Positions 23,075 through 33,269 of a stretch of DNA of 64,000 nt are shown here, piece by piece. How positions within the stretch are numbered: position 1 is the stretch's first letter; each line of letters starts with the position of its first letter. The notes below the pieces were generated by a model that had not been told where the DNA came from, did not search any database, and saw nothing but the letters and a program-made list of their open reading frames with translations. Position numbers and translations under genes: made by a program. Source of the stretch: Zopfochytrium polystomum (taxonomy: Eukaryota; Chytridiomycota; Chytridiomycetes; Chytridiales; Chytridiaceae); the NCBI GenBank assembly GCA_025765615.1, contig JAIVFJ010000011.1, positions 310,001-374,000 on the forward strand. The letters are read 5' to 3'.

Positions 23075-24706
23075 TCAGACACTTCAGCTCTGGACGACTT
23101 CCTTTCAGTAGAAAGGGCACTTGCAGCACGGGAGTTTGAAATTGGAACATGCCAGGCCGTTGAGGTGGAGGAGGAATTTGAAGTGGAACTCACAGTTACA
23201 CTTCTTGACAGCAGAATGGATCCAGACTGGATCACTGACAACATTGTCTCAAACGTGGGCTACAAAGTGATGTACAAATCTGGGCGTTTCCTCTACCGCA
23301 ACGTCACCTACCGCCGCATCTACGAAACTGCGCTGATGGCAAGACTTGCTGGCAGCAACCCACACCAGGTCATCCTTGACTCTGGGGCTTCCAGGACAAT
23401 GTCGCCTTGTGAAGAGCACTTCACAAACTTGCGGCCCACCTCCCAGCAGATCAAAACAGCTGACGGCTTTGCAACTGCCACTGGAGTGGGCGACTTCACC
23501 CTGTTCGTCAATGGAAGAGCTCTCGTCATGAGGAACTCACTCTCTGTGCCAGAGTTCTCAGACGGGAAATTGAAAGCTTCGCCTATCCACCCCCACTTCC
23601 AGACCAAACACCACACGGCTTGGTCGTTTACACACTGATGCTGTCCCACTGCCCACATGTGGACACCATGGTGAAAAACATTGGCAACTGGTTGTGGAAG
23701 AGTCAACCCGTTGGCTTGACATTGAGTTCCTCAACTCTTTGTCCAACACGCCCACAAGATTCCAGTCTACAATGGAAAGGTTTGAACAACAACTGGCAAA
23801 CATATCACATCTGTCTGCTGTGACAGGGGGGAAATCTTCAAAGATGGAGAATTCAAAACTTGGGCCAATACTCGGCATCCTCCTATTGTTTTAGAACCTA
23901 GTCCTGCATTCACCAAGGAATTCAATGGGCTGGTAGAACGTCAGGTCAACACTCTCAAAGACATGGCACACTGCATGCTCTTAGAGTCACGATTGCCCCA
24001 CTCTTTCTTTGTGTATGCAGTCCGCTACGCAGCATACATCAAGAACAGGGTTTACCACTCTTACACTAAGAAAACACCTTAGGAAGCTTGGTACGGTGAA
24101 AAGCCAAATGTTGATCACATCCGCACCTTTGGCTGTTTGGTTATCCACCGTATCCCAAAGGAAAAGCGAACGCTTGAACATCCTGACAAAGGGGCGCCAG
24201 GCATCTTCTTAGGGTATAAAGGAAAAACTCTTCCAGTAGTCTACGACTTGAAAACCCAGAGAATATCAGAACACTTCCATGTCTCCTTTCACGAAAATGT
24301 TATTCCTGGCATTGTGCGGAACTGGAGACAGTTCCTTCATGACTCCTGCTTGAAGGAATCGGGACCAGTCCAACCCACAGCTCAGGTTTCCAATATCTTT
24401 CCTCCTTGTTGCATACCCCCGCTATGTCCACTGATCCAGATGTGGCACATCCTGACGCTCTGTTTGACTCACAAGAAGACGATGTACCACCTGCAGAATC
24501 ACAGGGGGGAGATCTACAGCCGGGTATGCTATACGACGCTTCTGATTCTGAACCAGAGTCAATACCTGATGAACAGGAAATCCCTCCTAGGGAGCGCTCA
24601 ACTTCCCCTGACATTCTAGCTTTGCCAGAGTCAACAGGGGAGGCAACAAATCCCCCAATCACACCACGGGAGCCATCAGGTTTACGTGACTACCAGGCAT
24701 TGAAGG
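23075..24706 (+). pseudogene. Copia-1 protease-integrase region, decayed
   Basis: Contains the aspartic protease signature LDSGASRTM (about 23375), then integrase pieces: a HTDAV...LPT stretch, a CCDRGGE-like Asp box in another frame, FTKEFNGLVERQVNTLKD (about 23910-23970) and the integrase C-terminal HIRTFGCLVIHRIP region (about 24118-24160). A TAG interrupts it at about 24080, and frame changes lie near 23590, 23640 and 23850. The zinc (HHCC) region before the integrase core is largely missing. The last frame (PREPSGLRDYQALK) continues into the RT exactly when the solo LTR and one target duplication are disregarded. Confidence 0.75.
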
Positions 24707-25945
24707 TGTTGAGATTCGACCCACGGGGTACACTACGCCCGTTACTGATGATCCCTTTGAGAACTCCATCCAATCACATTGGATGGGGTGTTCAAAGGGC
24801 TCAGTAGATTCAATACCTGAATGGGGCGCTCGGAAGGGCTAATCTGTTCTCAATAAAAAGAGATAGGCAAAGGCGGCTGTTGTTCTAGCTTTGTTCATCC
24901 TACCGGTAGGAACAATGCAATTAGAACATGCACAAAAACGCTCAAACTACGCACTCTGCACATGTAACACAGCACAGCAAGCATGCAGGAGCAGTGTACC
25001 ACTGCCCAATGCTCCGGAATTCCGCTCTCTGCATCGGAATTCCGCTCTCTGCACCGGAACTCCGCACTCTGCATCGGAATTCCGCTTCCTGATCTGGAAT
25101 TCCGCACTCTGCACCGGAATTCCGCTTCCTGATCTGGAATTCCAGCTTTCCTGCTGTGCTGTGCAATCTGAGCAATGCAACAGGCATTTAGGAATCAGGG
25201 ATTGCACCAATCACTGCATTTCTAAAAGTGAGATAAAAACTGAGCTCACCAGAGATTGCACCAATCATTGGATTTCTAAAAACAAGGAAAAAAGCGGCTT
25301 GTTTCCCAAACAAGCTTCCTGATTTGGAAACAACCAAACCAATTTACAAGCAACTGTTTCTCAAACAAGCTGTAAATTGGTTCCTGGTGGTACTCAGCCC
25401 AGGCAAAGTGCTCAGCCCAAGGTGGTACTCAGCCCTGGCTGGTACTTAGCCCAGGGTGGTGCACAGCCCAGGCTGGTACTCAGCCCAAGGTGGTGCTCAG
25501 CCCAGGCTGGTACTCAGCCCTGGCTGGTACTCAGCCCTGAGTGATGCCCAGCACTGGGTGGTACTCAGCCCTGAATGGGTACTTAGCCCAGGCTGGGGAT
25601 TGGTGCTCAGCCTGCTTTATCTCATTTTTGTGGCCTGCTCTGTGCAGCCCACTGCTCCCTCTGTTTTCTGATGGCTCCAACCTGCAGGAGTATAAAAGCA
25701 GCAACCTCTCACAGAGATCAAAAAAGGAATCCAACCCCCTCCTTGCTGCTTTGACAGAATCCAGTGCGACACAAGCCAATCTCTCTTCCTCCATTTGCTC
25801 TCTCTTCCATCTCTGCCCACTCACTCCTCTCTCCTCTCTCCAGCCTCTCACTCCTCTACCTTTTCCATCATCACTGCTCTCTCTCTCTCTCTCTCTTCAT
25901 CCCCACATACACCAAGTCCCTCCAGTCCTGGGTGGGATTTCATCA
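24707..25945 (+). mobile_element. Solo copia-1 LTR inserted in copia-1 pol
   Basis: A complete LTR (TGTTGAG...TTTCATCA, 1,239 bp) is flanked by a perfect 5-bp direct repeat GAAGG (24702-24706 and 25946-25950). That duplication shows it entered as an independent insertion inside the older element's pol gene and then lost its internal region by LTR-LTR recombination. It has its own TATA box at 25691-25698. Confidence 0.9.
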
Positions 25946-25950
25946 GAAGG

Positions 25951-27869
25951 CAAACCTTTGTAAACTACGAACAAAACCATCAATTGCCACAAGTCCTTCC
26001 ACTTACAGTCAGAAAACACTCCGCGCTTTAACTGCAAGAATTCGTAAACTACGAATAGCACAGGGACAATTTCGTGAACTCTACCAAACGCTCAAAGCAT
26101 ACACTGTGCTTGAGCCGGAGGAAGTCACATCATATCCAACGGAAAGGATCCACCAGCGGGACTTACCGCCACTCCCTGCTTCGCATAAAGAGGCCATGCG
26201 TTCTCCTTTTGCAAAGTATTGGAAGGCAGCTCAACTCTCAGAGATCAATTCAATCACGTCAAAGCATGTCTGGGACTTAGTGGCTCGACCTAAAGGGCGT
26301 AAGATTCTCAAGCCCAAATGGGTTTTTGCCTACAAGTTTGACAGTGAAGGGTACCTTGAACGCTTCAAGGCCTGCCTTGTTGGTCGGGGTTACACTCAGA
26401 TCTTTGGTCAGGACTACAATGAGACCTTCTCCCCTGTCGTCCACATCTCCTCCATAAGGGCAATCCTTGCTATCTTGTTGCTGTTTGACCTCATACTTGC
26501 AGGCCTTGATGTCGAAACCGCATACTTGAACGCCAAACTGGACATTGAAAACTTCATGGAACAACCAGAAGGCTTTGAGATACGTGGTGCAGACGGGATA
26601 CTTCTTGTCTGTTTACTCAGGAAGAGTCTGTACGGACTGCACCAGTCTGGTCAACAGTGGTACAAAACAATCCACGACTTCCTAGTAAAAATTGGATTTA
26701 CGCAATTGAAGACTGACCACTGTGTCTTTGTGCAAAGGCACCCTGATGGAAAGGTCAAGACCATCATCACTCTATACGTAGATGACATCCTCATCTTCAG
26801 TCACACTGAAGAAGAAATTGCCAAAATTCTTTCTCTGATCAAATCAAAGTTCAAAATCCGCGAGGACCTCAACCCACAAGTTGCTGTTGGCATCCAAGTT
26901 GAGAAAATCAAAGATGGAATCTTTATTGGACAGAAAAACTACACACAGCATGTCTTGGAGGAAGCAAACTACTGGTGTGACAATGAAGGCTTACCTGTCA
27001 AAATCAAAGCAACTCCCATGTCCACGACATGGATACACGATGTGGACTCTGGAAAACTTCCACAAAATCAGTCGGAATACTTCCGAAGCACACTCATGCA
27101 ACTTGCTTACCTTGCAAACTTGATGTGCCCTGACATTGCGTATGCTGTGAATACACTTGCACAATACCAGTCTGCTCCGACCCATTCAGATTCCCTTGCG
27201 CTTGACAGATTGCTACGATATGTCCGCGCTACCTGGGATCATGGACTTTTCTACCAGAAGGGAGACTCCCAGAAGACATGCATCACCAATGCAACGCTCC
27301 CAGAGGTAGAGAAAGCTGCAGGTATTTCTTACCCAGAGTGGGATGAACCACATGGCTACACTGATGCCAGCTATGCTGAAGAGGGTGGACGCAAGTCGAG
27401 GTCAGGGCATGTGTTCATGCTTTGCGGGGGTGCTATTACATGGTACAGCAAGAAACAATCAGTTGTCGCTTTGTCCTCAACTGAGGCGGAATACTTCTCC
27501 CTTACTGAGGCCATCAAAGAGGCAATCTGGCTACGAATACTCTTCCAGGAGCTGGGTATGGATTTAAATAAGCCCACTACTGTTTATGAAGACAATCGTT
27601 CAACCATAGCTATTGCTATGAATCCAATACACCATGGCCGGGTCAAACACTTTGACGTGAGGTTGCATTTCATACGGGACCACTTGGAGAAAAAGGAGGT
27701 TCAACTCATTCATTGCCCAACGGACATGATGATTGCCGACCTTCTCACCAAAGCTCTTCCTGCAGCTCAACATGCAAAGCTTGCATCACTGATGGGAATT
27801 TGCAGTCTCGCCGACCTCCAAGGTGTAAGCGTGGTGCCCACGCTCAAATCAGCACAACGCTTAGTCTAA
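25951..27869 (+). CDS. Copia-1 reverse transcriptase-RNase H (5' interrupted)
   Basis: An intact frame of about 639 residues carries Ty1/copia RT and RNase H: KPKWVFAYKFDSEG, RYKACLVGRGYTQ-like block, DVETAYLNAKLD (catalytic Asp), SLYGLHQSGQQWY, LYVDDILIF (YVDD active site), then RNase H with YTDASYAEE, VALSSTEAEYFSLTEA and a C-terminal DLLTKALPAAQH. The frame is open leftward into the solo LTR but that portion is not original coding sequence. Protein-level integrity suggests a relatively recent copy, yet the element cannot be autonomous because gag is inverted, integrase is broken and an LTR splits pol. Confidence 0.85.
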
Positions 27870-27891
27870 AGGCTCTCTCTGGCTTCTCCAG

Positions 27892-27958
27892 CTACACTTG
27901 TGGGTTCATGCAGGTTTTCACAAGTGTAGGGGGGTGCATGGGTGGGTTCGAGTCCCAC
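27892..27958 (+). other. Tandem hairpins after copia-1 pol, second one T-arm-like
   Basis: Twenty bases after the pol stop an 11-bp perfect inverted repeat (CTACACTTGTG / CACAAGTGTAG, 27892-27902 and 27919-27929) is followed by GTGGG-TTCGAGT-CCCAC (27942-27958). The second has the stem and 7-base loop of a tRNA T-arm and contains a perfect GGTTCGAGTCC B-box. No acceptor or D-arm can be folded, so it is not called a tRNA gene. Confidence 0.45.
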
Positions 27959-28033
27959 TGCTTGGCTGGCATTGTTGGACAGCCATGTACTCCAGGAGAA
28001 ACAGTTGCCCCCTCTCTTTCTATTGCGGGGGTG

Positions 28034-28537
28034 TGTTGAGATTCGGCCCACGGGGTACACTACGCCCGTTACTGATGATCCCTTTGAGAACTCCATCCAA
28101 TCACATTGGATGGGGTGTTTGAAGGGCTCAGTAGATTCAATACTTGAATGGGGCGCTCGGAAGGGCTAATCTGTTCTCAATAAAAAGAGATAGGCAAAGG
28201 CGGCTGTTGTTCTAGCTTTGTTCATCCTACTGGTAGGAACAATGCAATTAGAACATGCACAAAAACGCTCAAACTACGCACTCTGCACATGTAACACAGC
28301 ACAGCAAGCATGCAGAAGCAGTGTACCACTGCCCCATGCTCCTGAATTCCGCTCTCTGCATCGGAATTCCGCTTCCTGATCTGGAATTCCGCTCTCTGCA
28401 TCGGAATTCCGCTCCCTGGTCCGGAATTCCGCTCTCTGCATTGGAAATCCCCTCCCTGATCTGGAATTCCGCCCTCTGCTGTGCTGTGCAATCTGAGCAA
28501 TGCAACAGGCATTTAGGAATCAGGGATTGCACCAATC
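28034..28537 (+). repeat. Copia-1 right LTR, truncated
   Basis: Starts TGTTGAGATTCGG and follows the other copia-1 LTRs through the 20-bp minisatellite (seven units). It stops after GGGATTGCACCAATC at 28537, where the copia-2 left LTR begins. About 700 bp of LTR are missing and do not resume on the far side of copia-2. Confidence 0.85.
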
Positions 28538-28783
28538 TGTTAGATTTTGGGTTTTTGCAGTAAGCAGTGTGCAGGAGCAACACCTCACACTGTGGTGCAT
28601 GGGAGCACCAACTGTGATGAGGATTTGGTGCATTTTTTGTCACCTGGTCTTTGTCACAATTTTGTATAAAGCCAAACAGCATACATTGTACAACAGTCTC
28701 CCATCTCAGCTTCACCATCACAAGAGAGTAGTCCACCAGAGTAGTTCACCACAATCCACAAAGAGCAGCAGTCATTTCTTTCA
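28538..28783 (+). repeat. Copia-2 left LTR (246 bp)
   Basis: TGTTAGATTTTGGG...GTCATTTCTTTCA. A TATA-like TTTTGTATAAAG lies about 28657-28668. It abuts the truncated right LTR of copia-1. Confidence 0.85.
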
Positions 28784-29695
28784 TACAAAATTGTGACCCA
28801 TCCCAATCATCTGGAGTATAAACAACAAGCAGAATCGAGGAAGAACGTGCAGAACGCAGCAACACACTTGAAAAGCGCACAGAGGCGACAGCGCCACTTG
28901 CCACCACCACTTCCACACTACCAACTCTCTCAGTTTTCGTCCCCCCACCATTCCACCACCATCTACAGCAGTTTTAACAGTGGGGAAGACGTTTTGACGG
29001 TTGCAGCAGCGTTGTAGAGCGTGTAACAGCACTCACTCACAGCATCAGCACCCAAGGACGTTGAATTTCGAGAATTTCGTTTTCCAACTTCTCTCACTTG
29101 CTTTGGAAATCGCTAAACACAGCAAGAAAGCGGCGATCCCGCTCTATCTACCCACCAAATATCGTGATCTTCGACTGGTTCCTTGCAGAATAACAGCTGT
29201 CCGCGTTTTTACTGTTCAATTAGCACTCAACTCGTCGAAATTGCTGTATTGGAGCTTCCCACCAACACAACTCAGCCAAAACCGGACCAAATTGCCTCAA
29301 TCCAATTTTCCTGCATTGCTCAGCGCCCAATCTTCGTGATTCCACTCGTTGATCAATCAGATACATCTACTTTCATTGCAGAATATTGAATTACGACGAG
29401 CTGCAACCATATTTTGCGGTATTCAGTTGTGCCACTACTCAATTTTCGCTTCAAACCCCGTGACAAGTCTGTTTTTCTCGTCCCCAACTAGCTACACACG
29501 TGTGCAAACTTGACTACATCACCTATCCACCTATCCACACCCATACCTTGACCATCAAGTGTCGTGTCACGCTTGTTGAGTGTCGACTTAAAGACTGCTA
29601 CTATTCCCTACGAAGGGTTACCACTAAATCAGGGAAATCACTGCCTTTCAAATTTCTATTCTCCTGCAAAGCTCTCACACATTTTCCTCCCAAGC
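28784..29695 (+). other. Copia-2 5' untranslated leader
   Basis: About 0.9 kb lie between the left LTR and the first gag ATG. The bases next to the LTR (TACAAAATTGTGACCC) do not resemble the usual initiator-tRNA-Met primer site, so the primer is unknown. No other gene is seen. Confidence 0.5.
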
Positions 29696-31115
29696 ATGAG
29701 CGAGCGTGATCAAATCAAGTATGCTTCCTGTGCATTCCCCATCCTCAAAGGCGCAGCAATTTTGGAGATTGGCTGGACGACCTAATTTCAGAACTATCCA
29801 ACAAAAGCAATGGTCTCCGCCACTGCGTCGACCCAGACCGAATTAACGTATTACGCAATGATCAAGTGGACCCCAATGATCCTAATGTCGTGCCCAACAT
29901 GCAGAGTACGCAGGGGGGCCCAACCACGGAGAGCATTATGCATTTGCACGAGACGGGCGTGAGCCGGTCAAATGGTTCCCAGGGACAGAAGACCAGAACG
30001 CATACTGTATCCTTCTCATTCGACGACATGTTGTTGAACCAGGGCTTCTACCACAGTTCCCCCGACGAGGGCAGATTTTTGCCTACACACTGCTTGGAGA
30101 AATTGCGATTGCATGTCGAACAACAGATCAAGGATTAGCAAAGGAAATTATTGATGATTTCGAACGTATAAAAATGGAACCTGCAGAATCATCCGAGTCA
30201 TTTGCAATGCGCTTCATTACAGCTTACCACAAAGTAGAAAGCTTTGCAGAAAGTTCATCAGTGGAAATCCGCAGTCGCATCACACCATTTTCCAAAGTTG
30301 TGCGAGTCTTCGTATCTGCCCTGAACAACACGCTAATCGATATGGGTGTTGCCAATACGTTCATGTTTGCAGGGAATCCTATCACTTCTATTTCATCATT
30401 GACTAAACTAATCACCTTATTAAATCTACTGCCCACCAAAATACATATGATGAGAGGCGGGATCGACTTGCAGCACAACAGGAGCGGGACCTGACAACAG
30501 CCATTCCAGAAGTCACTACACCAACAGCAAATGTAATTATTCGGCCAAAAGTACACTATAGTCAACTCCGCGGTCGTGGCAGTTATCATAAACCTCAGCA
30601 GTACCAGCCGTACCCTAATATCCACCCAACAACCTTGCAGTACCAAAACCCTCAGTCCCAACAGTACACACCGCGTCCATATGGTGGTTTTGGCCGAGGC
30701 TGAGGAACATGGCGAGGACTGTTCACGTGGAACAGCAACAGGTGGTACAGCAATGGGACGCGGCTCTGGGGGGGGTTGGTACCCTGCACAGCAACAGTCT
30801 TTTGAAGTCCAATGTCATGCATGTGGAGGCTATGGTCATGTTGCTCGACAGTGTGCCAACACATTTCTTCAGCAATTGCAGCAACAGCAACAGAATCGAC
30901 CACCAGCAAACCCAAATGCGCTCTTACTCCACAACCAAACCCTCCACAACAGCAGATACCTGAAAACCAAGCACTTCTGCTACAGAACGGTGATTGGGAT
31001 GACCAGCAAAGTGAGCAGTATGCTGCAGAACAGCAATTGTGGATGGAAACGCAACTCCAATCAGAGACCGAACAAGATGAAAGTCAACAGGATTTTTGGA
31101 TGGCCCGGGAGTAAT
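29696..31115 (+). pseudogene. Copia-2 gag with CCHC zinc knuckle
   Basis: Starts MSERDQIKYASC at 29696. A one-base shift near 29755 is needed to reach the conserved FGDWLDDLISEL (copia-gag N-terminal Trp motif). Further shifts occur near 30138 and 30494 before a Gln/Pro-rich region. A zinc knuckle QCHACGGYGHVARQC (Cx2Cx4Hx4C) is at 30813-30854. The tail overlaps the start of the PR-INT frame. Gag coats the element RNA in virus-like particles; this copy is not translatable as one protein. Confidence 0.7.
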
Positions 31116-32733
31116 CCGGGCATTTGCAGTTAACGTCCCTTCCCTTCCAATTTCTTTTCCTGTACTCATCGACAACGGTTGCAATGTCACAACGCTTCGA
31201 GATTTCTCTCTCTTCATTCCCTATAGTTATACTCAGCAGAAATCTAGCATGCGTATTGCCAAAGAAGGACCTATTCTTACTTGTGAAGGATTCGGCACAG
31301 CTCTCATACCACTCGCCAACAACATCACACTTATAATTGAAGGTGCCCAATATGCTCCAGAATGTCCTGTCAACTTGGTTGCTGATCGGGACCTACAACT
31401 ATGTGGCTTCTTCCATCTTGCACGAGACCTTCAACCTGGTACTATTTATCGTAGCAGTCCTGAGGAAGGAGATCCAGCCGTCCTTCAAATGATTCTTAGA
31501 CATGGTCTCCAATGGTTCCCAACAGCAGCAAACCCCAACTTCAACTACAGCAAACAATTTATTGCACACTGCGCCAGTAAATTTTACAACCTCTTCAGCT
31601 CTGCAGAACCAGTTGATACACTCAGTATACGCACAGCCTTTCTCAACAGCAAAGCTCCAAACACTCAGCACATGCATGAACGCCTCGGCCATATCCCTTA
31701 TGCAAGACTACGAGCAATGAAGGAGCGCCGTACATGTGCTGACTTTCCTGACATTAAGCTGGACTTACTTGAAGAACCGTGTAAGGCCTGGATTATTGCC
31801 AAACAGACTCGTGCTGCTATTCCACATACAGATCCTCCAGATAAACTACCAGGCGAACATTTAGCCTTTGATCTGGTGGAAGTCAAACCAAAGTTTCGAG
31901 GACAATATGGCTTTGCTCTCACTGCCATTTACTATGCAAGTAATTATCTCTGGTCGACAAACCTTCGGAGAAAGTCAGAAGCACTACCGGAGGCCATTAA
32001 GATCATCCAACAATTGGAGACAGTTAGGGATGTTCGTGTAAAGGGCGTCCGCTTTGATGGTGGGGAACTGAATTCACTCGCTTTTAACCGTTTCTGTGCA
32101 TCACGTGGCATCTGCGTTGAAGTCAGTCCACCTCATACACCTGAGCTGAATGGGAAAGCAGAGCGAGCAGTTCGAACAGTCATGGATGTCACACGATCTC
32201 TTCTAAGACATGCTGGTTCACCATGGTCATTGTGGGGATACGCGATTCGACATGCAGTAGATATCATCAATACACTTCCTGTCCTCAGCCGTGGATTACT
32301 ATCTCCAGTTGAAACGCTTCTTGGATTCCCTCCATGCATCAGTCAATTCAGAGTTTTTGGCTCAGGATGTTTGTATCATATCACAGCAAAGGAACGTGGA
32401 CAAACACATCAGTTTAAAAAGCTTGCAGAATGCGCCCGACCAGCAATTTACATTGGAAACATTGGTCGTTCCATTGCTCGTTTGATTGACATCAGCACAG
32501 GTAGAGTAATCACTCATCAATTGGATCACCTTGTGGTTGCAGAAGACAGTTTCCCTCACCTCAGCACCTCAGCAGCAGAGGATATTGCTCAGGACCTCGT
32601 TCATCAGCTAACACCACTCCTCAGCAAAGATGAACTTACATCAACTGAACAAAACATCACCAACCTCCTTCGTGAAGCCAATGTTTGCGTGGATCAATTC
32701 CCAGAACCAGGACCAGCAGCGGTAGCTGAATGA
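31096..32733 (+). CDS. Copia-2 protease-integrase frame
   Basis: An open frame of 545 residues. The protease motif reads LIDNGCNVTT, with DNG where D-S/T-G is usual. The GAG-pre-integrase zinc region shows HERLGHIPYARL. The integrase core shows FDLVEVKP (first Asp), VRFDGGELNS (second Asp) and SPPHTPELNGKAERAVRTV (catalytic Glu). It ends at a TGA (32731-32733), after which about 60 bp remain open in the same frame up to the foreign insert. The changed protease triad and missing linkage to RT argue it is inactive. Confidence 0.8.
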   Translation: MDGPGVIRAFAVNVPSLPISFPVLIDNGCNVTTLRDFSLFIPYSYTQQKSSMRIAKEGPILTCEGFGTALIPLANNITLIIEGAQYAPECPVNLVADRDLQLCGFFHLARDLQPGTIYRSSPEEGDPAVLQMILRHGLQWFPTAANPNFNYSKQFIAHCASKFYNLFSSAEPVDTLSIRTAFLNSKAPNTQHMHERLGHIPYARLRAMKERRTCADFPDIKLDLLEEPCKAWIIAKQTRAAIPHTDPPDKLPGEHLAFDLVEVKPKFRGQYGFALTAIYYASNYLWSTNLRRKSEALPEAIKIIQQLETVRDVRVKGVRFDGGELNSLAFNRFCASRGICVEVSPPHTPELNGKAERAVRTVMDVTRSLLRHAGSPWSLWGYAIRHAVDIINTLPVLSRGLLSPVETLLGFPPCISQFRVFGSGCLYHITAKERGQTHQFKKLAECARPAIYIGNIGRSIARLIDISTGRVITHQLDHLVVAEDSFPHLSTSAAEDIAQDLVHQLTPLLSKDELTSTEQNITNLLREANVCVDQFPEPGPAAVAE

Positions 32734-32793
32734 CAACCTTCCACAGAACTAGCACCAAATGAACATGAAGTGGTCCAGGTACGGCAGCGAAAG

Positions 32794-33240
32794 TGAATTG
32801 GATAACGATGTACAGCACGAAGTGTTGGAGGTGGCGGCTCGACGGGATGGACTCCGTGTTACCGCAATTAACGCCATCTCCAGTGGGCCTTACCTACGAG
32901 CACTAAAGCCGGGGGACCAATCGGATGAGTGAGGGCGGCGACCGGCTCTGTGACTGCAGGCGCACTCTCGGCTGGGAGTGACGTGGGTGGCGCAACCGAA
33001 GGCCCTGGGTCATACCGACCCTGCGGGAGCTAGTGTGGCGTGGACCCAAATCAGAAGGGATGGATGCCTGTTTGGGGAGCCCATTCCGTAAGGAACACCA
33101 CCAGGGGAGATAGGTCCCTTGGCGCCTGACGTTACGCATGGGGAAAGTGCGGAAGGCGGGCTGTGGAGAGAGGAAGAGAAGGCTCTCTGGCACGGGGTGT
33201 CCCGAGCCGCATCGTGCAGAAGGCTCACCTGCCAATGATT
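32794..33240. other. GC-rich foreign insert inside copia-2 pol
   Basis: Between the integrase tail (ending VQVRQRK) and the Pro-rich linker before RT lie about 450 bp that are much richer in G and C than the element. The segment encodes no copia domain and has many short complementary G/C blocks (for example around 32930-33000). No flanking duplication could be defined. Its source is unknown; it does not look like 5S rRNA, U1 or tRNA to me. Confidence 0.5.
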
Positions 33241-33269
33241 TTTCTATTTCCTTTTTCTGCATCCTAATA

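Larger units (their letters stand above)
21177..28537 (+). mobile_element. Copia-1: rearranged Ty1/copia retrotransposon
   Basis: The element runs from its left LTR (21177-22372) through an inverted gag block, protease-integrase, a solo LTR inserted in pol (24707-25945), RT-RNase H and a right LTR (28034-28537) that is cut short by the copia-2 LTR. The order PR-INT-RT-RH is diagnostic of Ty1/copia. The RT-RH half is intact, while PR-INT carries stops and frame changes. A purine tract, GCGGGGGTG, immediately precedes the right LTR and fits a polypurine tract. A recognisable tRNA primer site was not found next to the left LTR because that junction is rearranged. Confidence 0.85.

Noticed and set aside
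24707..25945. Tandem two-element array (three LTRs as two adjacent copia elements)
   Set aside because: The middle LTR has its own GAAGG duplication and pol is continuous across it, so it is a solo LTR insertion and not a shared LTR.
27942..27958. tRNA gene
   Set aside because: Only a T-arm/B-box can be formed; no acceptor, D or anticodon arm of correct geometry.
32794..33240. rRNA, U1 snRNA or 5S rRNA fragment
   Set aside because: Short look-alike words were found, but no conserved domain order of any of these RNAs.
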